Positions 45,941 to 56,509 of a stretch of DNA of 64,000 bases are shown in pieces. The stretch's first letter is position 1. Each line of letters starts with the position of its first letter. Origin of the DNA: Curvularia sp. ZM96 (taxonomy: Eukaryota; Ascomycota; Dothideomycetes; Pleosporales; Pleosporaceae); assembly GCA_022457065.1 (NCBI GenBank), contig JAJGBQ010000002.1:5270001-5334000 (forward strand), in the 5' to 3' direction. The position numbers and the translations under genes are program-made. The notes below the pieces were generated by a model. It worked only from the letters and a program-made list of their open reading frames with translations, did no database searches and was not told the origin of the DNA.

Positions 45941-46495
45941 TTCGGAGCTCTCAGCCGACAGGGGTCATGATTACAGACTAGCTACGGATTGGTCACCTTA
46001 CACTGCTAGTGACTGCAGTGTAAGAGAGCACACCTAGAGACGGGGATTAGTGAGCAGACTCGCGATTGTATAGCACGCATGTCATTGTGACTGGTAGCAT
46101 GCAACTCCAGACTACGTGTGGAGGCGCCGGGCAATCCTCTCAGCAGTCCACCCTGGAATCCCTCGAGGTTGCGTGTTATCATGCAATTGCGTGTCCTGCA
46201 AAGCGCCGGAAGGCAAGCCCGTACCACTCTAGAGGCTAGGTTCGCCGATCCTTTCCCGCGGCAAAACGTCCCGAGACGCCAATGTTCCCAACTCATCCTA
46301 AACGCGTCCTCTGTCATATGCCGCGTCTTCCATTACATGCAAAGACAAGGAATGTGGAGAGAGCAAATGCGCCGCACGACGAAGTATGCGCTAAGAGTGG
46401 ACGTAGTGGGAGAAATTATTTGCTTCGATGTGACACCCCAGAAATCGAGGCTCCATGCATCATGTCGCATGCGAGCAACCTACGATTCCTCTATA
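45941..46495. promoter_or_regulatory. Upstream region of the bHLH gene
   Basis: The bHLH frame is open upstream to 46118 but lacks family-like sequence there. I treat it as leader/promoter. No specific site was assigned. Confidence 0.45.
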
Positions 46496-47281
46496 ATGAA
46501 TAACTCAAACTTCTACGCTGCCCAGTCGACTTTCGACACTACACTCAGCGACAAATGGTGTTCGGAACAGCCAAGCAGCTCCTACCTCGTGGACGCCTAC
46601 ACTTCGCAGCTGGACGAGTTTCCCTGGGCTCTGTCTAACACCTTTGTTGGCCAGGCCATTGCGCGCTATAACCTTCCGAACGATTTCTTGCACAGGTCCT
46701 CAGAGGTATCAACAACTGCCTTTGCCACTGCAGTCAATGTGGATGCGAACTCGACCCAGATTCTGTCGCCCGATTGCGTGTCTCGACGACAGGCTACGCC
46801 AAAGTCCCCTTCCTGCAGCGATATGTCATCAGATGATCCGTCCTGCGCTCCAAAGTGCGAGTCTTCTTCACGGATTTCGGCTGATGCAGGGGCGGCACCG
46901 AAGCGCCAGATGGGAAAACCAGGCCCGCCCAAACCCGATCCGATCGCACGCAGCGCATCAGGCGCATCAACGGAAGGTCAACGCACCACTCGCATCCCAC
47001 ACAACATGGTCGAGCGGAAGTACCGTGATGGCTTGAATGCGCAGCTGGAGAGGCTGCGAAAAGCTGTACCGGCGCTGCTGCAGAGCGATAATGGAGACGG
47101 CACTAGCCAACCAAGACTAAGTAAATCTATGGTGATTGCCGCCGCCATCAACTACATCGAGACGGTCACACTGGAGCGCGATATGTTACAGGCCGAGAAC
47201 AACAAGATTGGCAGTTCGAAAGGCAGACGGGGGTCGAAGAGAAGGCGAGTGGATCCTGCTTCTGGGTCAGCCGTTTCTTAA
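46496..47281 (+). CDS. bHLH transcription factor, 261 aa
   Basis: DNA-binding regulator, expected to act in the nucleus as a dimer on E-box-like sites. The N-terminal two thirds are Ser/Thr-rich and low in structure. The basic helix-loop-helix spans about residues 163-225: basic part HNMVERKYRDGLN, helix 1 LERLRKAVPAL, a loop with DNGDGTSQ, helix 2 SKSMVIAAAINYIETV, then a short leucine-zipper-like extension. The Tyr in ERKYR is the mark of the SREBP-like bHLH class. No membrane segments follow, so it is a short soluble type. It ends in a basic stretch (SKGRRGSKRRRV) suitable as a nuclear signal. The start at 46496 (MNNSNFYAAQ) was chosen because sequence before it is not protein-like, but two earlier in-frame ATGs exist. 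No introns are needed. A broken relative lies at 51057-51849. Confidence 0.85.
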   Translation: MNNSNFYAAQSTFDTTLSDKWCSEQPSSSYLVDAYTSQLDEFPWALSNTFVGQAIARYNLPNDFLHRSSEVSTTAFATAVNVDANSTQILSPDCVSRRQATPKSPSCSDMSSDDPSCAPKCESSSRISADAGAAPKRQMGKPGPPKPDPIARSASGASTEGQRTTRIPHNMVERKYRDGLNAQLERLRKAVPALLQSDNGDGTSQPRLSKSMVIAAAINYIETVTLERDMLQAENNKIGSSKGRRGSKRRRVDPASGSAVS

Positions 47282-48944
47282 GTGTTGTAGCGAGCTACAA
47301 CTCCAAGAGTGTGCCCGACGATGTGGGCACAGTATTATCCTAGGGAAGCGTGTCGTCTACACATAGTAAGATTGATAGACAAATGACATAGCTTACAAGA
47401 CGCTCTAAGACCTGCATAGTTCTTTCTAAAAATCTTAGAGCTGTTACGTCTCCCAAGTCGTTAGGAGATACAGAGTGCCAACGCCTAGACTTAGCGTTTA
47501 AACCATGCTGAGGGTGTTTGGAAAGAGGACCATACGGTAGGAGCCCGCATCGGCTCGGATAGTCTGTTTTTATAACACCGACGTGCCACAGACCCCTTCT
47601 TTTTCTCAGTGTCACCACACCTCTCATTGTGCCAGCAGGAGCCCCGAGCGCTGAAGATTACCAAGAAGAAAGTCAGTAGACGAATGCAGACGTGCGACAA
47701 ATGTTCAGGTATTACAAATACTATCTGCTGATGTGCAGTCTTGTCAGACGATCGCGTGAGGACGTACGATGGAGACCTGACCATGAAGCAGGACCTCGAG
47801 TTCCATGCTAGCAGGCAAAGTGACCAAAAGAGACACCAGGAAGCTGTAAGCTGTCGCTGATGCCACTGGCACTCTAGTTACGGAGTCCCTAAATACTCAC
47901 TCAGTCTTAGTCCAAGGGTCGACTACTGTGGCTCCTTTCTGTTTTGGTGATCTGGCTCGATCCTCTTGGTAGTCGTTTGTGAGCACGCTCCCGGTAGATG
48001 CGACTGCCAACTGCTGCCGGGCGACTGCTTGCTGCTCTGTTTGCTTTCCAATAACCACCAGAGAGTGAGGAACAGTATACACTTTGCATGAGCTTAAATT
48101 GAACTGCGAGGCAACATGCTCGCTTGAACAGCAAATTAAGAGATTATGTGTAGCCGCTACTCAGGCAAGCTGAAGCATCGATCGCAATTAGTCTATCCGA
48201 TATCACTAAGAGAATGGGAAGTGTAGTTACTAGGCTGCTCGATGGTGCAATCCGTTTGAGCGGGCGGCAATGGATAGATGCGGGTGACGCTGGACAACTC
48301 TCGGCTCAATGGAGGAACGTGTTACTTTGAATGGACTGCTCCCTTTCCTCATTTCCTTGAAGTGAGCTATTGCCAACGTCATTTATTGTTCTTGATAGCG
48401 CCACATGGGGGGAAGAACATGCCTCAGGAATGCTTTACCTTAACTTCGACTTACCCCTGCGCCCACAAAGGCTGCACTGTGTGTTGGAATGTCCTAGCTG
48501 ACCTTCCTGTGAATGTAAATACTTTCGTATCTGTAGAACCTCGTTGCTATGTTGGCAAAACCTAGACCGACGAAAACCATGTGTTGCATCATGACGAAGT
48601 GGCAGCAAGCGTAGAAGTAGACAACGACAGATGATAAACGTGAAGGTAACTTATCAGGAAGGGTTACAGCCAAGCTACAGAGCCTAACACCAGCACTTGG
48701 TGGGAGAGCTACCGCAAAGCTAAGAAGGAAAAGAAGGACTAAGGAGAATCACACAGTGGGCAGCCTTCGACCAGAATGTTGAGGATCAGGCCATGCCTTA
48801 GTGAGAAGCTAGACGGAACACAGATCCAGAGACGAGAAGAAGAGGGTTCGCTCTTCCCCTTCTCCAACACATCTACAGCGAATACCTGTCGCTATCTCTC
48901 GATCTTGCACTCCCTCAGTAGTCGTTTCCCTCTACATCTTTCCG
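47282..48944. other. Spacer, no convincing gene
   Basis: Contains several frames of 60-97 codons on both strands, none with codon use or motifs that support them. The longest plus frame (48278-48565) is Cys-rich but resembles nothing I know. Confidence 0.45.
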
Positions 48945-49025
48945 CTCAGCTGCTCATTTCCCTCCCTTAGCCCATCCCTCTTATGCTCAATCTTCTCAAT
49001 GTATGCGACCACGCACGACAGCTGT
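48945..49025 (-). pseudogene. Fragment of a third bHLH gene
   Basis: The minus strand reads LSCVVAYIEKIEHKRDGLRE followed by GNEQL, closely matching MSCAVEYIAKIELERDGLRERNELL of the gene at 51057-51849. Nucleotide similarity extends a little further on both sides, but no basic region is present. It is a decayed, partial copy of helix 2 and the zipper extension. Confidence 0.75.
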
Positions 49026-49647
49026 CGCAGGCCAAGTGTTGTCGTGAACATGGACTTTATTACTAATAGCGCCGTGCGACAATATGCACTCCTAACTTTT
49101 TCATGTCCACAATACCCTCACTTAATTGTGTGACAAACGAGCATATCTCTAGCAACGGTGGGCTGACATCAAGAGCTAACATCACGCCTGGAAATGACGG
49201 ACTATCACCGCCCGCTTCCCTCCATCGTCTTCTTTTGAGCCAGAATTTGATTATGCGATTACTAATCTTGCTTCTGCAAAAGTTGCACGTGCGGTTATCT
49301 ATGTAGCTTTAGTATACTAGATCGAATAGTTACGCCTAAGAACATTTTATAGGGTTTTAGTCTCTTTAAAGTGGCCTGATATGTGTCCACCTTAGATGTT
49401 CTCGCACGTACGTTTAAGGTTAAGAGCGCTTCATATCCCGTAAGATCTCGCACCACATCACGTTGTCTGCATTAGTAGGTATGTTACTGACCTATTTAAT
49501 ATGTTCTTGTGCTGGTAGTTTTAAGTACATTACCTAACACCTTAACAGTTTACTAGACGACTCCTTAACATATTAAACTAAAAGAACAACACCAACATAC
49601 AATCGAGCCCATTAAGATTAATCAGTTTTCTTTGACGCACTCGAAAG
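49026..49647. promoter_or_regulatory. Upstream region of the Hsp20 gene
   Basis: Becomes AT-rich from about 49300. Imperfect GAA/TTC pairs are present (for example AGAACATTTT near 49340), but no clear three-unit heat-shock element could be assigned. Confidence 0.35.
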
Positions 49648-50235
49648 ATGTCCTCTCGGAGCGATATTTTGCATCACTCTGCCTTAACGCGCCCTGAAAA
49701 CGGCCTCTGGTCACGTAAACCTCGACTAGGTCTATCGCATGATTACGTAACCTCCCCGAAAGCCGATTTACGCGAGACTACCAACATGTATTATCTCGAG
49801 GTAGAAATTCCAGGCATAGACGGGCCGTACGATATCGAAACGCACTGGTTAGATGAGAGTACTTTGCAGATCAAAGCGACGATTCACAAAACGAACCTAG
49901 AAGCGGTGTGGTGCGACGACAAATGCGACAACAAGCCTCAACAGCAAGCCATTTATGCTGGAGGGACAGACAACAAGGTTGATGAGAAGATTAGCTCCAA
50001 GGAGAATATTCTGGGTCAGAGGCGAGGACGACAGGGGAGTCATGTGGCCTCGACAATGAAGTTTTGGCTCAACGAGCGCAAAGCTAGCGTCTTCATGCGC
50101 AACGTTTGTTTCGCAGTCGCTGTAGACATGGATAGTGTTCAAGCAAGGTTTAGCAAGGGACTCTTGATGATAATGGTGCCGAAGAAGGATGCAGCGGCCC
50201 TCAAAGCGAAGAATATTTTTATCGAAAGCGCATAG
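49648..50235 (+). CDS. Small heat-shock protein (Hsp20/alpha-crystallin), 195 aa
   Basis: ATP-independent holdase that binds unfolding proteins and passes them to Hsp70/Hsp104. The alpha-crystallin domain begins at KADLRETTNMYYLEVEIPGI (38-57) and continues with DESTLQIKATI (69-79). A polar insertion of about 55 residues (84-137; Lys/Gln/Asp-rich) follows. The domain then resumes with WLNERKASVFMRNVCF (140-155), VDMDSVQARFSKGLLMIMVP (159-178). The C-terminal IFI (190-192) is the family's I-x-I anchor motif. Large loop insertions at this place are common in fungal Hsp30-type proteins. No intron. The ATG at 49648 is the first in frame. It looks intact. Confidence 0.92.
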   Translation: MSSRSDILHHSALTRPENGLWSRKPRLGLSHDYVTSPKADLRETTNMYYLEVEIPGIDGPYDIETHWLDESTLQIKATIHKTNLEAVWCDDKCDNKPQQQAIYAGGTDNKVDEKISSKENILGQRRGRQGSHVASTMKFWLNERKASVFMRNVCFAVAVDMDSVQARFSKGLLMIMVPKKDAAALKAKNIFIESA

Positions 50236-51056
50236 CCTGTCTGAATAGTGAAAAGTGAGCTCCGAATGCGTTTCTGTCTAGATTGCGGAAACGTTGTTGG
50301 TAGTACAAAGCTATCACGCCAGTTGATAAATGAGGTCATATGAACAAGAGAAAATCAACACATGTGCGAGTTTTCTATAAGATTTCTCAGCTTCGTAGTC
50401 AGATGTGCCCGTCTTACACAATATTCTCCCTTACCTCCTTTGCTCGTCTGCTACTCATCATCGCTGCCCTCCTCGCTCTTCGACAAACACTGAAGTGAAT
50501 CAGAGTTAGAGGCTTTTCATGTTCCTAGCTAGTTCAGAAACGGGAAGATGCGATGCCTTGAGCTTGTGCGACCTCATTTTCAACTTCAGCTAGCGTGACG
50601 AAGGCTCTGTTGTGTGGGAAATTATCCTGCGCGCTTGTAGAAATCAACTTCTCTGCACTCTCAGGACCTGTCGTGCCTGCAGACCCTTTTTACGGCTGTC
50701 AACAGCACATAAGCTAATCTTGCACGTGCTTTGCGTTTATTAATGAGCGGCAAGACATGTTGGACGTGGACAAAGATGTGTCAAGAAGGTATCGAAGAAG
50801 TCTTTATGAAATTTACTAAGACTGCACTATGGAGCTAGCATCAGCACGACATAGTAACTTTACCACTTGTCAATCCAAAGGAGCAAAAAAACAGGTGGAA
50901 GAAAGCCTCTTAGCTAACGCCGAGGACCTATATACGCCAAGGGAAGCTGCAGGAATTGCAAACAAAAGGGAAAGCGCAGGATTCGTCCGTCAACTGCGTG
51001 ACTATGGCAACAGCGGAGTTCTGTCGCCGTACCTTGATTCGCTGTTCACTTGGTTC
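50236..51056. other. Spacer downstream of Hsp20 and of the bHLH pseudogene
   Basis: No gene found. Plus-strand frames that begin at about 50829 run antisense to the bHLH gene and are shadows. Confidence 0.55.
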
Positions 51057-51849
51057 TCAATTTCTCCACATCGTCCCGCCAAGCAGCTCATTTCTTTCCC
51101 GGAGCCCATCCCTCTCAAGCTCAATCTTCGCAATATACTCGACAGCGCACGACATTACCATCGCTTTGCTCGGCTCCGGCCACCCGATTACAGCGCCCTC
51201 CTCGCTGCGCGACAGCGTCGGAACAGCTCGTTTCAGTCTCACCAGATCCGAGTTCAACCCCTCGCGGTACTTGCGCTCAACTTGTTTGTGCGGCTGGCGT
51301 GGCGCACGCTGGTGTTGCTTTGAAGAGGAGGCGTTGGTAGACGGAACTGGTTTCGCGCCAGAAAGGTTGCGGTCGAGCCTTGGACGGCCGCGCTTGTCGT
51401 GGAGCTGACTCTTCGTCTGGTGAAGTCGCTTCTTTCGAAATCTCGCGCAAGGGTAGTGGAAGGGACCGAGGTGGAGATAAAAGGGCTGTGATGCTATCGC
51501 TACTGAGAGGTGAAGCAGAGTAAAGCCTAGTGTTGGACGCACTAGGCATGTCCAGGTCGAACGTGGAAACTGTGTCGAAACTAGATGCACAACTTTGCCC
51601 GTATTCGCCAAGTGGCTGTGTGGAGTAGTTCGTTAAGCAATAATCCCAGCCCGCGGGGTATTCCACGGATGGGTGAGGCTGTTCAAAATAGGCATAGGCA
51701 GGAAAGATTCCCAGCGATTGGTTGGGTGGGGTAGTGTACAAGCCGATGGGATCGGCTTGGTCGAACGAGTTTTGGCAATAAAAGGAATCGTCGGTGGGCG
51801 AGTAACCAGCATCGGCGACCATAGGGTTGGCGGAGAAATCCGAGTACAT
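51057..51849 (-). pseudogene. bHLH transcription factor gene with a frameshift
   Basis: Starts at ATG 51847-51849 (MYSDFSANPMVADAGYSP) and stays in one frame through a Ser/Pro/Tyr-rich region to SKEATSPDEES. The register then shifts by one base between about 51391 and 51410. The new frame reads DKRGRPRLDRN, then the bHLH: HKQVERKYREGLNSDLVRLK, RAVPTL, SKAMVMSCAVEYIAKIELER, to the stop at 51057. No GT-AG intron in the area restores the frame. The class is the same as 46496-47281 (ERKYR), but His-Asn of the basic region is His-Lys here. The gene may be dead, or the shift may be a sequencing error. If repaired in register the product would be about 263 residues. Confidence 0.82.
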
Positions 51850-53837
51850 GGTGATCTAATTGTGTGAAGCACACAGTGACGTGAATCAGTGATGGTATTA
51901 AGTCGCGCGGTTACTGAACAACGGTCAAGACTCTTAGGACAGGTAACGTAACCGTGTTCAAGCTCGAAGATGCGGGCTTCAAACTAGAGGAAGGCAGGAA
52001 CGGATAAGAGTGGCACAAGTACTGCGTGTAATGCCCCAGCGATACATTAGTCCATGTCAAGATGCCTTTATATACCCATATGGCAGCTTTCGCGCACGCT
52101 TACTGCCTTCTAGGCCTCGCTCACAGCCCACAGCAACAGCCCACAACGACGACAATCGAAAGATGGTGGGCTGTTAACGGCAGCGCCAACATTGGACTAG
52201 AGGTCTTGGAAGCTGTCGGGCTAGCATCGCCGATGAGCAGTTAGTGCTATTGACCTGCGACGAGGCGACAAAAGACTAGGCTATAGTCACTCCACGTTGC
52301 AGTATCGTGGCGTGCCTAGCATTTCTGTATCTATATGTCCCTCTCCCTCACCACATGCGCCCCAGCGGTCATGTGTAAATACGCTTTAGCCTCGGTCTAG
52401 AGTGCGGCTGTGCAGTATTCATTGTACAGCTCTGGAGCTGGAGCGCTAGAGCCATTGACAAGATGCAGAACGTGGTTTCTCCAGGGAAAACAGTACACGC
52501 GCAATCCTTTGAGCAGGATTTTGCGTTCCAGACTGTTCCAAAGCTTATCTGAGCTGCAAACTTCCGGATATTTAGGATTGTTTGTCCTTCCTCTTGAAGT
52601 GCAAAGCCTAGCGCAATGCGCTGTTCTCAGCAGAAGAAACCCTTTCTGAATCGGCGACCACCGCCTGCGCTCTGACGCTGCATCGACCACTAGAAGAGCG
52701 TCACGACTATACGTGCAAGACACTAGTTATATCTGCAAAATTCACGTTCTCACAACAGTACATTTTCCCGCCCGTCGCCACTGTAGCATTACTTGAGCAT
52801 AAACTTGGAATTTTCTCTGGCACATCACAACGATACGACGAAAAAGCATTAACTAGTTATAGTTATGTCAGATTAGTATCATTTCCCGATACCTTGGCTT
52901 GCATGGCTCCGTCAGCACCTTCACACGAAGTGACATAATTTTGCCCTGCATACTATGAAACGCCAAGCTAGGCCTAGGCGGGCCTGCTCCATAATTTTGT
53001 ATACGCGCGCCGTCATACCTAGAGAACAGATGAGCCCGATCTCCTTCGAACTAGACGTTTTCTTCTGTCGGCTCTGTAGAGGCAGATAGAGACTGGATAC
53101 GCTGCTTGTCAAGTCAAGCCTTAGGTAACACCGCAGCGACTAGCTACAGTTGTTTCTGAAGTATTAGGGGGATTGCTCCTGCCTGCCCCGTGCACAATCA
53201 GACCTTTTTGTGCACTCAACTTTGATTTCTACCTCGCATGCCTTTTATGCAGAGCTTGGCTTACACTCGTGACAGCCTTCTACACTTCAACACCTTATTA
53301 ATAAAAGGCCCTAATGCTAGGCCTCAACGCAATGAGGAAAGACAGGGCAAAACGGCGCACTCCGCGATGATGAAACGAGACATACCCAGAGGCGGAATTA
53401 AAGCGGAGGCAACTGGCGCATCGCCACCGCAGGTGTTATTCGAGCACGACAGTTTGAGCCCAGAAGCATTGGCAGGATCTCTTGACGCATCAATACAAGG
53501 CGACAAATAGTCTCTGAGATTTCTTGTAATCGACACTCACCTTCACTTCGGAGCGCGTCGCGACATCCTTACGCGGAAAATGTGGCTTGTAGAATTCAAA
53601 GGACGAAGCGTCTAGCCACTTCTTATCGAGAAATTACCAGTACCCGGGATGGCCGTCCTGTCGCGCGATCTGCATTAGCCGCGCGCAACGCCACTGCACC
53701 ACAACTCTGGCGCACCATTATCACCCGCGCTTGATCACTAGCTAGATTAGATGCGCACCTTTCTGCAATACTTTGCACACTGTTCTAAAGCGGTGCCGTC
53801 CTAAGACATTTGCTCGTGGCAGACCTCGAGCTCCCGA
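51850..53837. other. Gene-poor spacer
   Basis: Upstream region of the bHLH pseudogene followed by sequence with short frames only (for example 53238-53510). Nothing recognised. Confidence 0.5.
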
Positions 53838-54382
53838 CATGCAGGTTATAGACGAGATTGTGGGCGGTTTCCAGTTCTGTGTAGTCGATGGACTTACCTA
53901 GTTAGTTGCTATAAGAGGGTACTTGGTTGACGGAGTATCTTTCGCAACGCTAGGACTATTAATCGATACCTTAGATATTTTGGCCCAGCTTACAACTACC
54001 TCCCAGCTCGGCCATGACCTAAGTGCGCTATAGCAACTTGGAAAGTACGGACGCAAGTCGTCTAGATAATCTCCCTTTAGTTTCCCTAGGTGCCTTCCTA
54101 TATACTGAAGCCTGCCGAAACATAGTAGGACCTAACTCGATACCTACTCTCGACATCACCTTAAAAGATAGATCCAGCAACATAGTCATTTTAAAAGATG
54201 CCTACTGTTGGCAAGAAGGTAAAAGAAACATCAGGCTTACAACAAGCGGCATCCGCTCATACATTATAGGAGACAGAGTCGGAAAAGCTTCTTGGCTAGT
54301 ATCACACACGGCAGAAGAGCAAAAGAGCATGTGGTATCATTCATCCCCAGCTATAGGGGAGAAGCAAGTTGCTAATGAATAG
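53838..54382 (+). pseudogene. Unrecognised coding relic
   Basis: One frame from about 53838 reads VIDEIVGGFQFCVVDGLT, a stop, LVAIRGYLVDGVSFATLGLL and IDTLDILAQLTT, then ends. A second frame to 54382 reads LDNLPLVSLGAFLYTEACRN, IPTLDITLKD and GIRSYIIGDRVGKASWLVSH. Both look like decayed protein sequence, possibly of one gene, but I know no family for them. Confidence 0.3.
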
Positions 54383-56509
54383 GGTTTTAAGAGCACAAGC
54401 GTTTACCAATCGCAGTCGCCTCACGACACCACTGAGCCACGAAGCGCCAAAGATATTAGGGGGGATAAGGAGGGCGGGGAGCCTCCAAGCCGTTTGGATC
54501 TAGAAGATAGAAGGACAGAGTAAGGTGGCGCATATCTTAGTGTAGTCTGTTGTGTATAAGGACTGTCGACCTAGTGCACTAGACAACGTAAACTATAGCC
54601 TTGTAGCTGAAGCTCAGACTGTGCGTCGAGAACGTTTTATGCAGAGTGCTCAGTACCGAAGGGAGCGCATGCGCTTCTTAGACAAGTAGTACACGATAGT
54701 TGCATAGTTTCACATTGTTACTATAGGACGATAGTTCTACTGTTCTTTGGCAGCGTTAAAGAAGGGTGTCTCCCAAACAATCAACACTATGGCTAGCAGG
54801 ATAAGGAGTGTAGTTAATGATCATGTTTAATACGACTCCTATAAGAATATACTTCGGACAGTACCGCAGGAAACGACATTTGCATTCACTCTTAGACGAA
54901 CTCTCTAGTTGCTAGGTCATTGCTGGTCCGCTCTCGCTGCGCAAACCTGCACGTCTTTGCCGACCATTCCCAGCCGATTGTACTTGTAACACTGAATAAA
55001 CCCCTCTGTCTGCAAAGCTTCCATCAAAGGCATCGGCAATGCATTCCTACTGGCTAGGCTATAGTGCGTGTGTTAAATTGCTATGGCCCAATAACCAAAC
55101 ATAGTCGATTTTACTCTATGGCTGTCTGCAGAACATGATAGGGCAGTTGCTCAACCCGTCCTGAGCGCCCAGCTCGCAGTCCGTCCCGGCGATGACTTGG
55201 TCGCCACCACTACATAGTAGCCCGTAGAAGGAAAGATACTGCTGGAATAGCGCCAACCAGCGCAATCTTTCGGTACCCACTGTTCTATGCACGGCATATT
55301 CGTACGGTTGCGCACCTCCAGCAGGATCTCGCATAGGAACGTTGACGCTAGACAAGCTGTGAGCCCAACCGCAGCATCTACGGATGGCAAGTGTTTAGCA
55401 TTGCAGAGCGAATCATAGCTACGTCGTATAATAGTGCGCGCTAGTTGTTTCAAGTAGACTAATGTGGTGTGACTTGCTGACGTCACGTCTTCTTTGTCAT
55501 GGAAAACGAGAGAAAAGCATTCAGCGTGGGGCCATGTCTTTCCGTGACTATACGGTCATACTTTCTGTACCGTCAAGGTTGAGTTTGGCTACCGGCGAAG
55601 AATTCTGCACTTACACAGCATGCAGTCTTGGACGTGCCAAGAATGTGCTGTTGTGGTCTGATCGTGACAGAACGCTAGGCAGGGTCGACTGCACGCCGCC
55701 TGTGTCATGATGTGTGAGTAATTGGAGGTATTTGGCAGATCTCGCTGAGTGAAAGAACGACTTGTCCTTAACGTCATATCCCATACTACCCTGGTCGTGC
55801 CTTAATCGCACCCCGGCCTTGCCGCCCTCTCACGGTGATCTTTGCAAAGTGTTAAAGGTTTAAGACATCTGTGAAACTTCGATACGACTCCTTCCCTATC
55901 AACTCACATGTAGATAAGCATACTTTGGAAGCTGTTCATCAGTCAAGATGCGCATCTGTTCGCTGGTATGGAAAGCTATTAGCCAGGGACGATCATTCTA
56001 ATCACCGACCCGATACAACGGTTATCATTTCTACTCGTTTTATATACTTAGATGAATCGAATGAATTCAAGAGACGCAGAAAACTTTGGTGGGGTACCTC
56101 TGTCCTCTTTCATGCGCTTGTAGCATCCAGGGATGATTATTAACAGATCACCACAGATGACCCCCTCTATAAGAGAATTCTTGTAAAATATCCGTCACGG
56201 ATCCAATCATCTAGCTTGAGAACCTTTATCAACTACAGATTCTCAGTGTTCTAGATTTCTGCCGCTTCTGCTCGACTGTAGGTTAGATTGTATTAAGAGA
56301 GAAATATCAGCTATAGAGACGCCTAATGCAGCGGACGATTAGAAGACTTGCAACTGCTACAATATTCAGCGAGCCGCTAAGTAGTTGTAGAGTTTTGAAT
56401 TGCTAACCTTCGGTACCCAACAGCATTTCATGTCTCCCATTTAAAGTTGGTCCCTCCTAGCCTGCGGCTTGACAGATCATATTCCTTGCAGGCGGTCACC
56501 TCTAGTCTC
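54383..56509. other. Gene-poor spacer
   Basis: Only short frames. The region ends at the 3' side of the phosphoketolase gene. No RNA gene or repeat was found. Confidence 0.5.

Noticed and set aside
48278..48565. 95-codon Cys-rich plus frame
   Set aside because: No signal peptide, no family pattern and no supporting context.
50829..51408. Long plus-strand open frames
   Set aside because: They are antisense to the bHLH gene at 51057-51849, which has clear domain motifs.
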